Of a DNA stretch of 60,258 bases, positions 47,294 to 56,212 are shown piece after piece (the stretch's first letter is position 1; each line of letters begins with the position of its first letter). Below the pieces are notes generated by a model. The model did no database searches. It saw only the letters and a list, made by a program, of their open reading frames with translations, and was not told the origin of the DNA. The DNA is taken from positions 1 through 60,258 of the forward strand of contig JAQGIE010000067.1 in the NCBI GenBank assembly GCA_028291365.1, in the 5' to 3' direction. The DNA comes from Rhodospirillales bacterium (GTDB lineage: Bacteria; Pseudomonadota; Alphaproteobacteria; BOG-932; Roseiterribacteraceae). The position numbers were made by a program, and so were the translations under genes.

Positions 47294-48823
47294 CTACTCC
47301 GTTTTCGGCGCTGCGGCGCGCGTGATCGATTCATATGCGGGGACCCGGTTGCGCAAATGGACGTTGGTCAAGCCCGGGTCGTGCGCGAACAGGTCGATCT
47401 GTTCGACCAGGAAGGCCGACGGCGCCGCCTCGCGGTAGGCGCGTGCCAAAAGCTGCATCGCGGCCAGCCGCTCAGCGTCGGGGATGATCTGCTCGACCCG
47501 TTCCAGCTCCTGCGCCAGCGCCTTGTCGCAGAAGAAAGGCTGCGGCCGGCGGCAGGAATAAACCTCCATCGGCCGCAACGCGTCGTTATACGGCGCCGCA
47601 TTCCACGAGCCGCCGAACGCGTCGACCGTCCAACTATTGGTGAGAAACTTCTTGAGGTACTGCGGAAAAGTGACGATGCGCAGTTCGGCTTCGACGCCGA
47701 CGCGTCGCCAATCCTGCACCACGGTCTGGTAGATCAGCGTGTCGGCGGGCAGCGAGTCGATCACGATCTCGACGCGCAGCTTCATGCCGTTCTCGACGCC
47801 CGCCTCGCGCAACAGCGAACGGGCGCGATCGGGGTCGTGCGGATAGGGTTCGATGGCGGGATCGTACCCGAACGAAGTGCGCGACGCGGGCTGGCCCGAA
47901 GCGACGGTGAAACCGTGCAGCAACACGCGCGCCAGCGCTTCCTTGTCGATCGCGAAATTGAGCGCCTGACGCACGCGCCTGTCGCGCAACGGGGACGCCG
48001 GATCGGCGCCTTCGACGCGGAACGAGATCGCCATCACCTGCATCGACGGCGCGGTGACGATCGGCAGATGGCGGCGTTCGAGCCGCGGCAGCTCGTCGAT
48101 TTCGACCGCAGCAATGTCGACGTCGTGCGACAGCAAGGCCTGCGCGCGCACCGCGCTGTTGGGCAGCTCGACGAAGGTCAGCCGTTCGACCGCACCGGGC
48201 CGCCAGCGATGCGGATTGGCGTTGGCATAGGCGCGCCGCTTGCGCCGGTCCCAGCCTTCCAGCACGAATTGCCCAGTTCCCACCGGCTGCAACGCGAACC
48301 CTTCCGGCCCGCGCGACTGCCACAGATCGGGCTCGACCATCATCACCGAAGCGATGCGCTTGGGCAGGATCGGGTCGGGCCGCGCGGTTTCGAACAGGAT
48401 CTCGTTGGGCCCGTCGGTGCGCACCCTGGTGATGCTGCGCAGTTCATTGCCGACGACGGTGCGCCGTCCTTCCGGCGACAACAGCCAGCGCATCACCGCC
48501 TCGGCAGCGGCGCTGTCGAACACCCGCCCGTTGGCGAAACGTACGCCTTCGCGCAGGCGGAAGCGCCAGACCGTCGGGGCCTCGAGCGTCCAGGACAGCG
48601 CCAGCGCCGGACGCACTGCGCCGGCCTCGTCCAATTCGGTCAGCCCGTCAAACAAGGCCGACCAGACATACGAGCCCGGCCGCCCGTTGCCGCGAAACGG
48701 ATTGCCGAGGCTGCTTGGCAGCGAGTTCACGGCCACGCGCAACGCCAGCGCTTCCGCTGCAGCGCGTGGCGTCGCCGGCGGCAGCAGCGTGAGCCACGCA
48801 AGCAAAAGCGCGTATCGCTTCAC
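47294..48823 (-). CDS. ABC transporter substrate-binding protein, family 5 (peptide/opine/nickel type)
   Basis: 509 residues. Signal peptide KRYALLLAWLTLLPPATP; no lipobox Cys. Family motifs: SALFDGLTELDEAGAVRPAL, LSWTLEAPTVWRFRLREGVR, NGRVFDSAAAEAVM, VRQALNFAIDKEALARVLL. Binds a peptide-like or other oligomeric solute in the periplasm and delivers it to the two permeases encoded in the same operon. Start overlaps the methyltransferase stop by 4 bases (ATGA). Solute not predictable. Confidence 0.93.
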   Translation of the reverse strand: MKRYALLLAWLTLLPPATPRAAAEALALRVAVNSLPSSLGNPFRGNGRPGSYVWSALFDGLTELDEAGAVRPALALSWTLEAPTVWRFRLREGVRFANGRVFDSAAAEAVMRWLLSPEGRRTVVGNELRSITRVRTDGPNEILFETARPDPILPKRIASVMMVEPDLWQSRGPEGFALQPVGTGQFVLEGWDRRKRRAYANANPHRWRPGAVERLTFVELPNSAVRAQALLSHDVDIAAVEIDELPRLERRHLPIVTAPSMQVMAISFRVEGADPASPLRDRRVRQALNFAIDKEALARVLLHGFTVASGQPASRTSFGYDPAIEPYPHDPDRARSLLREAGVENGMKLRVEIVIDSLPADTLIYQTVVQDWRRVGVEAELRIVTFPQYLKKFLTNSWTVDAFGGSWNAAPYNDALRPMEVYSCRRPQPFFCDKALAQELERVEQIIPDAERLAAMQLLARAYREAAPSAFLVEQIDLFAHDPGLTNVHLRNRVPAYESITRAAAPKTE

Positions 48824-49944
48824 GATTTACGCGCGACGGCGGCATACCACGCGCCGGGACCGTTCAGCTTGGGCAGCAGATGTTCTTCGACCGCGTCGGC
48901 GGCGAAGCCAGCCTGCTTCAATTCGGCGACCACGTCGGCGGTGGCGTATTTGACCCAGAAGGCTTCGTTGTTGAAGCGCACGTCCCACGACTTCTCGACC
49001 TGCGCCGGCACGCTGAGTTCGCGGAAGCGGTACGGCACGTCCTGGTGCACGGCGACGCCGCCCGGGGTCAGCAGGCGGAAGCTTTCGCGCAGCATCGCGA
49101 CGCGCACATCGTCGTCGATCTCGTGCATCGTGTTGTGCGACACGACGAGGTCGAAATGCCGGTCGGGAAAATCGAGCGAAGCGGCGCTCATCTGGTGGAA
49201 CGCGACAGGCAGGCCCAGCGCCTCGGCGCGCGCATGGGCATAGCGCAGCATGCCGGCGCCGATATCGACCGCATGAACCTCGGCGTCGGGAAATTCGCGC
49301 GCATACTCGCAACTCGCAGCCCCGGCCGAGCAGCCGATATCGAGAATGCGGCGCGGCGCGAAGCCGGGATCGCGCTGGCGCAGGAACTGGATGATGCAAC
49401 CGGCCTTGCTGTCGCCGGTGCCGATTCCCTGGCCCGACGAAAAGACGCGGCCGCCCATCTCGTACAGCGCGCCCGCGATGACGTCCTTGTCGCCGCGATC
49501 GAGCGTGTAGCCGCCAGGCTGCAAATGAATGTCGAGCGTGGCGACCCGGCCGACCCCGTCGAGCTTGGGATTGAGATGCAGCGAGCCGCGCTTGGCCGGG
49601 TTGCCGGCGAGCTTGTCGTACTTCGCCTGCAGCTCCGCCTCGGCACGGAAGATCGGCTCGCCTACCGCGATCCACAGCACTTCTTGCGCGGCGCGGTTGA
49701 GGCTGCTCCACAGGCGATAGGACGGGCTTTGGTGAAACGCGGCTTCGACCTCTTCGTGTGATTGCGGCTTGCGGCCGTGCGCCGTTTCGAATGCGGGCAC
49801 CGCCTCGCGCTCGAAATTCTGCAAGTTCCTGGCGCGCAGATTGCCGTTCAGAAAGCGCCGCAAGGCGACGATTGCGGTCTGCCGGCTGCGGTCGCCGGCG
49901 GTCAATTCAGGCAGCATCGCGTGCGGTTGTCTCGAACCAGTCAT
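48820..49944 (-). CDS. Class I SAM-dependent methyltransferase inside the transporter operon
   Basis: 374 residues. Residues about 1-170 form an N-terminal helical domain I do not recognise (RRFLNGNLRARNLQNFERE, HGRKPQSHEEVEAAFHQSP). The Rossmann methyltransferase follows: motif I RRILDIGCSAGAASCEYA, EVHAVDIGAGMLRYAHARAE, HFDLVVSHNTMHEIDDDVRV and LLTPGGVAVHQDVPYRF. The gene overlaps the ATP-binding gene and the substrate-binding gene by 4 bases each, so it is made in step with the transporter; this implies that the imported compound, or a product of it, is methylated. Cytoplasmic; methyl acceptor unknown. Confidence 0.88.
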   Translation of the reverse strand: MTGSRQPHAMLPELTAGDRSRQTAIVALRRFLNGNLRARNLQNFEREAVPAFETAHGRKPQSHEEVEAAFHQSPSYRLWSSLNRAAQEVLWIAVGEPIFRAEAELQAKYDKLAGNPAKRGSLHLNPKLDGVGRVATLDIHLQPGGYTLDRGDKDVIAGALYEMGGRVFSSGQGIGTGDSKAGCIIQFLRQRDPGFAPRRILDIGCSAGAASCEYAREFPDAEVHAVDIGAGMLRYAHARAEALGLPVAFHQMSAASLDFPDRHFDLVVSHNTMHEIDDDVRVAMLRESFRLLTPGGVAVHQDVPYRFRELSVPAQVEKSWDVRFNNEAFWVKYATADVVAELKQAGFAADAVEEHLLPKLNGPGAWYAAVARKS

Positions 49945-50753
49945 TGCATCGTCTCCTCTTCGACGCTCACCCCGTCGGCGAGCCGCGCCAGGAATGCCGG
50001 ATCCTGCAACGCGCGCGCGGGATCGATCGTCGCCGCAACCAGCAGCTTCGTATATGGGTGTTGCGGTGCCGCCAGAACCTGGGCGCAATCGCCCTGCTCC
50101 ACCACCCGGCCGCGATAGAGAACGCAGACACGGTCGGCGAGACGCCGCACCGCCGCCAGGTCGTGCGAGATGAACAGGATCGCGATCCCGGTTTCGCGCC
50201 GTAACGACGCGAACAGATCGAGCAGCGTCGACTGGGTCGACATGTCGAGCGCCGACAGCGCCTCGTCGGCCAGCAGCACGCGCGGCTGCATCGCGAGCGC
50301 CCGTGCGATCGCGACGCGCTGTTTCTGCCCGCCCGAGAGCGCGATCGGCCGCCGGTCCAGCAGGGCCGGCTCGAGCTGCACCAGGCGCAGCAGCGTCTCG
50401 ATCCGTTCGGCGCGCGCCGCAGCCGGACCATAAGCCAGGATCTGCAGCGGTTCGTCGAGGATGAACCGCACCGTATGGCGCGGATTGAGGCTGGCGTCGG
50501 GATCCTGGAACACCATCTGGATGGCGCGCCGCTCGACGCGCGGCCGCAACGCCAGGTCGGACCCGTCGAGCGTGATGCGGCCCGAATGCGGCTTCACCAG
50601 CCCGGCGACGGCGCGCGCCAGGCTCGACTTGCCCGATCCCGATTCACCGACCACGGCCAGGATCTCGCCCGCCGCGAGCTGCAGCGACGCCGCGCGCAAC
50701 GCCGTGGTTCGCCCATAGGCGACGCTGAGCTGTTCCACGCTCAGCAGGCTCAT
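49941..50753 (-). CDS. Peptide-type ABC transporter ATP-binding protein (OppF-like)
   Basis: 270 residues. Walker [21 protein letters not shown]-loop QMVFQDPDASLNPRHTV, signature LSGGQKQRVAIARALA, Walker B VLLADEALSALD and H-loop FISHDLAAVRRLAD. The C-terminal PQHPYTKLLVAATIDP is typical of oligopeptide ATPases. Note Ala in place of Pro after the Walker B Glu (ADEA). Starts [14 protein letters not shown]; overlaps both neighbours by 4 bases. Confidence 0.95.
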   Translation of the reverse strand: MSLLSVEQLSVAYGRTTALRAASLQLAAGEILAVVGESGSGKSSLARAVAGLVKPHSGRITLDGSDLALRPRVERRAIQMVFQDPDASLNPRHTVRFILDEPLQILAYGPAAARAERIETLLRLVQLEPALLDRRPIALSGGQKQRVAIARALAMQPRVLLADEALSALDMSTQSTLLDLFASLRRETGIAILFISHDLAAVRRLADRVCVLYRGRVVEQGDCAQVLAAPQHPYTKLLVAATIDPARALQDPAFLARLADGVSVEEETMQ

Positions 50754-51532
50754 GCGTGGCTCCGTGCCTGCAGCAGGCGCTGCGTATAGGCGTGCTGCGG
50801 ATCGCCGAGGATCGCGCTGCACGGTCCGATCTCGACGACGCGCCCCTTCTGCATCACCGCGATCCGGTCGCAGACCGCGCCCGCAACGCCAAGATCGTGG
50901 GTGATCAGGATGGAGCCGCGCCCCTCGCTCTGCCGGCGCAGCAGCGCCAGGATCTGCAGCTGGATCGTCGGATCGAGCGCGGTGGTGGGCTCGTCGGCGA
51001 TCAGCAGCGACGGCCGGTTGACCAAGGCCAGCGCCAGCATCGCGCGCTGCCGTTGGCCGCCCGACAATTGATGCGGATAGGCACCGAAACAGGCGTCGCT
51101 GCCAGGCAGGCGCATCTCCGCCAAGCCGGCGATGGCGACGGCGCGGGCCGCGCGCTTGCCGAGACGCTGATGGCGCACGACGGATTCGACCAGCATCGAG
51201 CCGATCGTCCGCACCGGATTGAAGGACGACAGCGGGTCCTGGAACACGAAGCCGATCCGTCCACCGCGCAGCGCGCGCATTTCTTCTTCGGAAACGAAGC
51301 TGCGCGCGCGTCCTTCGAACAGGATCTCGCCGGCGCTGACGGCGAGCCGTTCCGACAACAGGCCCGCGACCGCGAACGCCGACAGCGTCTTGCCCGAACC
51401 GGACTCGCCCACCAGCCCCAGAATCTCCCCGCGCGCGACGGTCAGCACGACGTCGTGCACGATGCGCTGCGCGGTCGGGCCCGCGACGACGTCGATGCAC
51501 AGCGACTGCAGTTCCAGGATCGGCGCGGTCAT
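50750..51532 (-). CDS. Peptide-type ABC transporter ATP-binding protein (OppD-like)
   Basis: 260 residues. Walker [21 protein letters not shown]-loop [18 protein letters not shown], signature [16 protein letters not shown], Walker [15 protein letters not shown] and H-loop ITHDLGVAG. Ends with [16 protein letters not shown]. Shorter than the usual 320 residues because the C-terminal solute-regulatory extension is lacking. Start [14 protein letters not shown]; 4-base overlaps with both neighbours. Confidence 0.95.
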   Translation of the reverse strand: MTAPILELQSLCIDVVAGPTAQRIVHDVVLTVARGEILGLVGESGSGKTLSAFAVAGLLSERLAVSAGEILFEGRARSFVSEEEMRALRGGRIGFVFQDPLSSFNPVRTIGSMLVESVVRHQRLGKRAARAVAIAGLAEMRLPGSDACFGAYPHQLSGGQRQRAMLALALVNRPSLLIADEPTTALDPTIQLQILALLRRQSEGRGSILITHDLGVAGAVCDRIAVMQKGRVVEIGPCSAILGDPQHAYTQRLLQARSHA

Positions 51533-52332
51533 GCTGTCGCCTCGCGCAGACGCTGTCCCAGCGCGTGGGCGCCGACGACCAGCAGCACCAGGCAGGCGGC
51601 CGGCGCCAGCAGCATCCATGGGGCCGTCAACATGTGGGCGCGGCTTTCATTCAGCATGCCGCCCCACGTCGCGGCGCCGAGCGGCGCGCCGATGCCGAGA
51701 AAGGACAAAGCGCTTTCGGCGATGATCATGTCGGCGAAGTGGAACACCAGCAGCACCGACAGGCTGGGCACCAGCGCCGGCAAGACATGCCGCAGCAACA
51801 GGCGCGCCCCGCCCATCTGCATCATCTCGGCCGCCAGCACGTATTCGCGCGTGAACAGGCTCGACGCCTCGGCCTGAACGACACGCGCGAAGACCGGCCA
51901 GGTGACCAGGCCCAGCGTCAGCACCAAGGTCGCAAAGCCGCTCTTGCCGATTACGGCGACGATCGACACGGCCAGCACGAAGACGGGGAAGGACTGGGTG
52001 AAGATCGTCACCTGCCGCAGCGCCGTGCCGAACAACGCGCGGCTGCGCGCCGCAAGCAGGCCGATCGCGGTGCCGAGCAGGAAGGCGATCAGCGTCGCGC
52101 CGGCAGCGATGCCCAGCGACCAGCGCAGCCCGGCCAGCAGTCGTGCCGCCACGTCGCGCCCCAACTGGTCGCAACCCAGCAAATGGCCCGCTTGCAGCGG
52201 CGCCAGAAAGCGCGCGGCGAGGTCGATCCGCATCGGATCGCGCGCGACGAGGAACGGCCCCAGCAACGCGACCGCGACCAGCACGAGCAGCAGAATGAAT
52301 GCGAAGCGCAGCAGCCGTCGTTGCGCAGTCAT
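51529..52332 (-). CDS. Peptide-type ABC transporter permease (DppC-like)
   Basis: 267 residues. First membrane segment RFAFILLLVLVAVALLGPFL, then LLGCDQLGRDVAARLLAGLR, the typical DppC/OppC motif (LGTDxxGRDVxSR), and the EAA loop EYVLAAEMMQMGGARLLLRH, VLPALVPSL. Six membrane segments expected. The last ones are LLAPAACLVLLVVGAHALGQ. ATGA overlap with both neighbours. Confidence 0.95.
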   Translation of the reverse strand: MTAQRRLLRFAFILLLVLVAVALLGPFLVARDPMRIDLAARFLAPLQAGHLLGCDQLGRDVAARLLAGLRWSLGIAAGATLIAFLLGTAIGLLAARSRALFGTALRQVTIFTQSFPVFVLAVSIVAVIGKSGFATLVLTLGLVTWPVFARVVQAEASSLFTREYVLAAEMMQMGGARLLLRHVLPALVPSLSVLLVFHFADMIIAESALSFLGIGAPLGAATWGGMLNESRAHMLTAPWMLLAPAACLVLLVVGAHALGQRLREATA

Positions 52333-53267
52333 GGCGCCGCCGCCCGTTGCTGCAACCGCGGATCGAGCACAAGCTGCAACGCATCGGTCGCCGAGTTGAC
52401 GAGAAAGATCGTCACCACGAGCAAGCAGGTGATCGACTGCAGGACCGGAAAATCGAGATTGAGGGTCGACTGCACCAGCAGCCAGCCGATGCCCGGCCAG
52501 GCGAAGATCGTTTCGATCACGACAAGGCCGGTCATGACGAACGCGAATTCGGCGCCGATCAGCGCCGTCGCGCCGAGCAACGCGTTGGGCATGGCGTGGC
52601 GCCACAGGATTTCGTTCGGCGTCGCGCCGATCGAACGGGCGGTGCGCACATACGACGCGAGCAGCGCCGCCTGCACGTTCGCCTCCAGCACGCGGATCAG
52701 CTTGGGCGCGAGAAAGAACGCCACCGACACGACCGGCAGGATCCAGCTGACCGGGCCGCCATAGCCGATCGCGGGCAGCCATTCGAGCTCGACCGCGAAC
52801 AGATCGATCAACAGCAGCGCCAGCACGAACCCGGGAAATCCCTGCAGCACCGACAGGACGCCGCGCACGACGCGGCGCGCATGGCCCTGCCGGCTGCGGC
52901 CGAGCCAGGCGCCGACGGGAATCGACACGGCCAGATTGAGCGCCATCGCGAGCATCGCCAGCAGCAACGTCGCCGGGAACGAAGCGAGCGCCTTGTCGAA
53001 AGACGGGGTGCCGTCGGCGAGCGAGGCGCCGAAATCGAGTTGCGCCAGCTTGCCCGCATACACGACATATTGTTCGGCCAGGCTGCGATCGAACCCGTAG
53101 AACTGGCGGATCTGCTGCAATTGCTGCGGCGAGGCGTCCGGCCCGGCCAGCATGATCGCCGGGTCGCCGGTCAGGCGGACGAGGAAGAACAGCACGGTCA
53201 TCGTCGCGATCAGGACGATTGCGAGACTCCCGAGCCAGCGCGCCAGCAATCGCGCACGCTCAGCCAT
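52329..53267 (-). CDS. Peptide-type ABC transporter permease (DppB-like)
   Basis: 312 residues. First membrane segment WLGSLAIVLIATMTVLFFLV; periplasmic loop GDPAIMLAGPDASPQQLQQI and RQFYGFDRSLAEQYVVYAGK typical of DppB/OppB; EAA loop SYVRTARSIGATPNEILWRH, AMPNALLGATALI. First gene of the leftward operon, divergent from the FAD monooxygenase across 153 bases. Confidence 0.95.
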   Translation of the reverse strand: MAERARLLARWLGSLAIVLIATMTVLFFLVRLTGDPAIMLAGPDASPQQLQQIRQFYGFDRSLAEQYVVYAGKLAQLDFGASLADGTPSFDKALASFPATLLLAMLAMALNLAVSIPVGAWLGRSRQGHARRVVRGVLSVLQGFPGFVLALLLIDLFAVELEWLPAIGYGGPVSWILPVVSVAFFLAPKLIRVLEANVQAALLASYVRTARSIGATPNEILWRHAMPNALLGATALIGAEFAFVMTGLVVIETIFAWPGIGWLLVQSTLNLDFPVLQSITCLLVVTIFLVNSATDALQLVLDPRLQQRAAAP

Positions 53268-53306
53268 GTAGCGGATCCGTTGTCATGCTCACTGTCTTTG
53301 ACTCGC

Positions 53307-53415
53307 TACAACTTCACCCCGACCGCGACAATCGCCGGACCGGCGGCCACCGCACCACGAACGGGGAAGCCGGATGATTGGCAGGTCCGCCTACTTGTCC
53401 TATAAGCAATACAAC
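53307..53415. promoter_or_regulatory. Divergent promoter region with two TACAAC half sites
   Basis: The hexamer TACAAC occurs at 53307-53312 and at 53410-53415, each near one of the two divergent start codons. It equals one arm of the palindrome at 46199-46214. Full palindromes are not seen here, so binding would be to half sites or to degenerate ones. Confidence 0.4.
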
Positions 53416-53420
53416 TACAC

Positions 53421-54638
53421 ATGTCCCCACGCGAGCAAAGCCCTCTTCGCATGACCGAGACCGATCGGCGCGTCCTGGTCGTCGGTGGTGGCCCGGTCGG
53501 ATTGATGACCGCGCTGCTGCTGGCCGACCGCAAGATCCCCTGCACGCTGTTCGAGGCGGAGGCGGATCTGCCTACCGATCTGCGTGCGTCGACCTTCCAT
53601 CCGCCGACGCTCGATCTGCTCGACCGGCACGGCCTCGCGCCGAAGCTGATCCGGCTTGGACGCGTGTGTCCGACCTGGCAGGTCCGGTTGCACGAGACGC
53701 ACGAACGCGCCGAGTTCGACCTGTCGCTGTTGCGCGACGACACCGCCCATCCTTACCGGCTGCAATGCGAACAGGGGCATCTGTCGCGCCTGCTGCTGGA
53801 TGAGCTGAAGATGCAGCCGGAGGTCGAACTGCGCTTCGGCGCCAGCGTGCTGGCGGCGGCACAGGACGAGGAAGGAGTCGAAATCGAGCTCGACGGCGGC
53901 GAGCGGGTTCGCGGCGCGCTGCTAGTCGGCGCCGATGGTGCGCGCAGCACCATTCGCCGTGTCGCAGGCCAGGAACTCGACGGCGTCACCTATCCCGAGA
54001 CGACCATCCTCGCCACCACCGACTTTCCGTTCGAAGACCACCTGCCCGGCCTGTCGAACGTCAATTACGTCTGGACGCGGCACGGCACGTTCAGCTTGCT
54101 GCGCCTGCCCGACCGCTGGCGCTGCAGCCTCTACCCGGCCGCGACGCAATCGATCGACGCCGCGCTGCTGCCCGAGAATCTCGAAGCACGGCTGCAGGAG
54201 ATCGTGCCCCGCCCGGTCCCCTACAAGGTGTTCGAGTCGCGCGCCTATCGCGTCCATATGCGCATCGTGCGCCACTATCGCGTCGGCCGCATCGTGCTGG
54301 CCGGTGATGCGGCGCATATCAACAGCCCGTCGGGCGGCATGGGCATGAATGGCGGGCTGCACGACGCCTTCAACCTGGTGGCGACGTTGGACGAAATCTG
54401 GAACGGCGCCCCGCTCGACCTGCTCGACCGCTACGCGCGGCAGCGCCGCCCGGTGGCCGAAGCGGAGATTTTGACCCAGGCCGACCGCAACCGCGCCCGC
54501 ATGCAAGAGCGCGATCCCGCCAAACGCCGCGAAATGCTGAGCGAGCTGCAACAGATCGCGGCCGATCCGGACCGCTGCCGCGCCTATCTGCTGCGCTCGT
54601 CGATGATCGACGGGTTGCGCCGCGCTGCCCTTCTGTAG
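53421..54638 (+). CDS. FAD-dependent monooxygenase (aromatic hydroxylase type)
   Basis: 405 residues, group A flavoprotein monooxygenase. The FAD dinucleotide fold RRVLVVGGGPVGLMTALLLA, the DG motif LLVGADGARSTIRRVAGQEL and the GD motif GRIVLAGDAAHINSPSGGMG, MNGGLHDAFNL are all there. Size equals p-hydroxybenzoate or 6-hydroxynicotinate hydroxylases. NAD(P)H-driven ring or side-chain hydroxylation is expected; substrate unknown. Two possible ATGs (first used here; MTETDRR ten codons later is as plausible). First gene of the rightward catabolic unit. Confidence 0.92.
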   Translation: MSPREQSPLRMTETDRRVLVVGGGPVGLMTALLLADRKIPCTLFEAEADLPTDLRASTFHPPTLDLLDRHGLAPKLIRLGRVCPTWQVRLHETHERAEFDLSLLRDDTAHPYRLQCEQGHLSRLLLDELKMQPEVELRFGASVLAAAQDEEGVEIELDGGERVRGALLVGADGARSTIRRVAGQELDGVTYPETTILATTDFPFEDHLPGLSNVNYVWTRHGTFSLLRLPDRWRCSLYPAATQSIDAALLPENLEARLQEIVPRPVPYKVFESRAYRVHMRIVRHYRVGRIVLAGDAAHINSPSGGMGMNGGLHDAFNLVATLDEIWNGAPLDLLDRYARQRRPVAEAEILTQADRNRARMQERDPAKRREMLSELQQIAADPDRCRAYLLRSSMIDGLRRAALL

Positions 54639-54661
54639 CAAGCCGGCATACAGGAGGCGAC

Positions 54662-56137
54662 ATGATCCAGGCGGTGAGCGCGATAATCGATGGCAAGCCG
54701 CGCCAAGGCAGCGGCGCCACCATCGCCATCACCGATCCGGCGACCGAGGCGACGCTGTGCGAATTCGCCGACGCCGGCGCAGCCCTGGTCGACGAAGCGG
54801 CGCAAGCGGCGCGGCGCGCCTTTGCCGACGGGCGTTGGCGCAGCCTGCCGGTCGAACGGCGGCAGGATTTATTGCGGCGGATCGCGGCACGAATCGAGGA
54901 TGCCGCCGACGAGCTGGCGGCGATCGAAACCGCGAACACCGGCATTCCGCTCACCCAGGCGAAGCAGCGCCACGTCGCGCGCGCAGGTTATAATTTCCGT
55001 TTCTTCGCCGACTATATCGGCCAGACGTCCGGCACGCTGTACGACCAGGCGCCCGCGCACCTGACCCTGGTGCGGCGCCAGCCGGTCGGCGTCGCCGGGT
55101 TGATCGCGCCGTGGAACGCGCCGGTCGCGCTCGGCGCGATGAAGCTCGCGGCGGCGATCGCGTTCGGCAACAGCTGTGTGATCAAGCCGTCGGAACAGGC
55201 GCCGCTCGGCGTGCAGCGGCTGGTCGAGCTGCTGCACGAGGCCGGCTTGCCCGACGGCGTCGTCAATTTGGTCAACGGGCTTGGACACGTCACCGGGGAC
55301 GCGCTGGTGCGCCACGCTGACGTCGATCTGGTGTCCTTCACCGGCGGAACGACGACCGGGCGCGTCATTCAAAGCGTCGCCGGCGAACGGTTGAAACCGA
55401 CGACGATGGAGCTCGGCGGCAAGTCGGCGAACATCATCTTCGACAGCGCCGATTTCGAACGCGCACTTGACGCGTCGCTGCTCGGAATCTTCACCAACAA
55501 CGGGCAGCAATGCCTGGCCGGCTCGCGAATCCTGGTTCAGCGCAGCATCGCCGATCGTTTCGTGCCCGCGTTCCTGGAGCGGACGCGGCGCATCCGCATC
55601 GGCGCGCCGACCGAGTCCGCCACCGAACTGGGTCCGGTCGCCTCGGCGCGACAGCGCGACCGCGTGCTCGACTATGCCGCCATCGCGGTCGCCGATGGCG
55701 GCGAGTTGCTGACGGGCGGCCGCCGCGGGGCCGATCTGCCGCGCGGCTACTATGTCGAGCCGACCGTGGTGCTGGCGCACGATCCCGGCATGCGCGTCTG
55801 CCAGGACGAGATTTTCGGGCCGTTCGCGACGCTGCTGTTGTTCGACGATCCGGACGACGCATTCCGCATCGCCAACGGCACCAGCTTCGGTCTCGTCTCC
55901 TATGTCTGGACCGAGGACCTGCATCTGGCGCTGCGCGCGCAGGAGTTGCTGGAATCGGGCGTGGTGTGGATCAACACGCCTATGATGCGCGAACTGCGCG
56001 CGCCGTTCGGCGGCTGGAAGGACTCGGGCGTCGGCGCCGAAGGCGGCGCCGCCTGCGAAGCCTTCTACACGCGACAGAAGACGATTTCGATCGCGCGCCA
56101 TCCGCTCGCCCTCGCCGCGCTCGGCCGTCCGCGCTGA
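54662..56137 (+). CDS. NAD(P)-dependent aldehyde dehydrogenase
   Basis: 491 residues. General-base Glu250 in TTMELGGKSANIIF and catalytic Cys284 in TNNGQQCLAGSRILVQ; cofactor site GLIAPWNAPVALGAMKLA and SFTGGTTTGRVIQ; EIFGPFATLLLFD near the end. Resembles the 5-carboxymethyl-2-hydroxymuconate- and betaine-aldehyde-type branch. Oxidises an aldehyde, probably formed after the monooxygenase step, to a carboxylate. AGGAGG lies just before the ATG, 23 bases after the monooxygenase stop, so the two genes form one unit. Confidence 0.95.
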   Translation: MIQAVSAIIDGKPRQGSGATIAITDPATEATLCEFADAGAALVDEAAQAARRAFADGRWRSLPVERRQDLLRRIAARIEDAADELAAIETANTGIPLTQAKQRHVARAGYNFRFFADYIGQTSGTLYDQAPAHLTLVRRQPVGVAGLIAPWNAPVALGAMKLAAAIAFGNSCVIKPSEQAPLGVQRLVELLHEAGLPDGVVNLVNGLGHVTGDALVRHADVDLVSFTGGTTTGRVIQSVAGERLKPTTMELGGKSANIIFDSADFERALDASLLGIFTNNGQQCLAGSRILVQRSIADRFVPAFLERTRRIRIGAPTESATELGPVASARQRDRVLDYAAIAVADGGELLTGGRRGADLPRGYYVEPTVVLAHDPGMRVCQDEIFGPFATLLLFDDPDDAFRIANGTSFGLVSYVWTEDLHLALRAQELLESGVVWINTPMMRELRAPFGGWKDSGVGAEGGAACEAFYTRQKTISIARHPLALAALGRPR

Positions 56138-56212
56138 ACGCGCGACACCGGGCCCACGTGGACAGTTGCGTCGCGGCTGGGCAAGCTGCGCATCGCTGTG
56201 AGGGAGAATTTC

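Noticed and set aside
54631-54653. CTGTA ... TACAG inverted repeat between the monooxygenase and aldehyde dehydrogenase genes as another operator
   Set aside because: Arms of only five bases with an 11-base spacer, inside a 23-base gene gap that also holds the ribosome site; likely chance.
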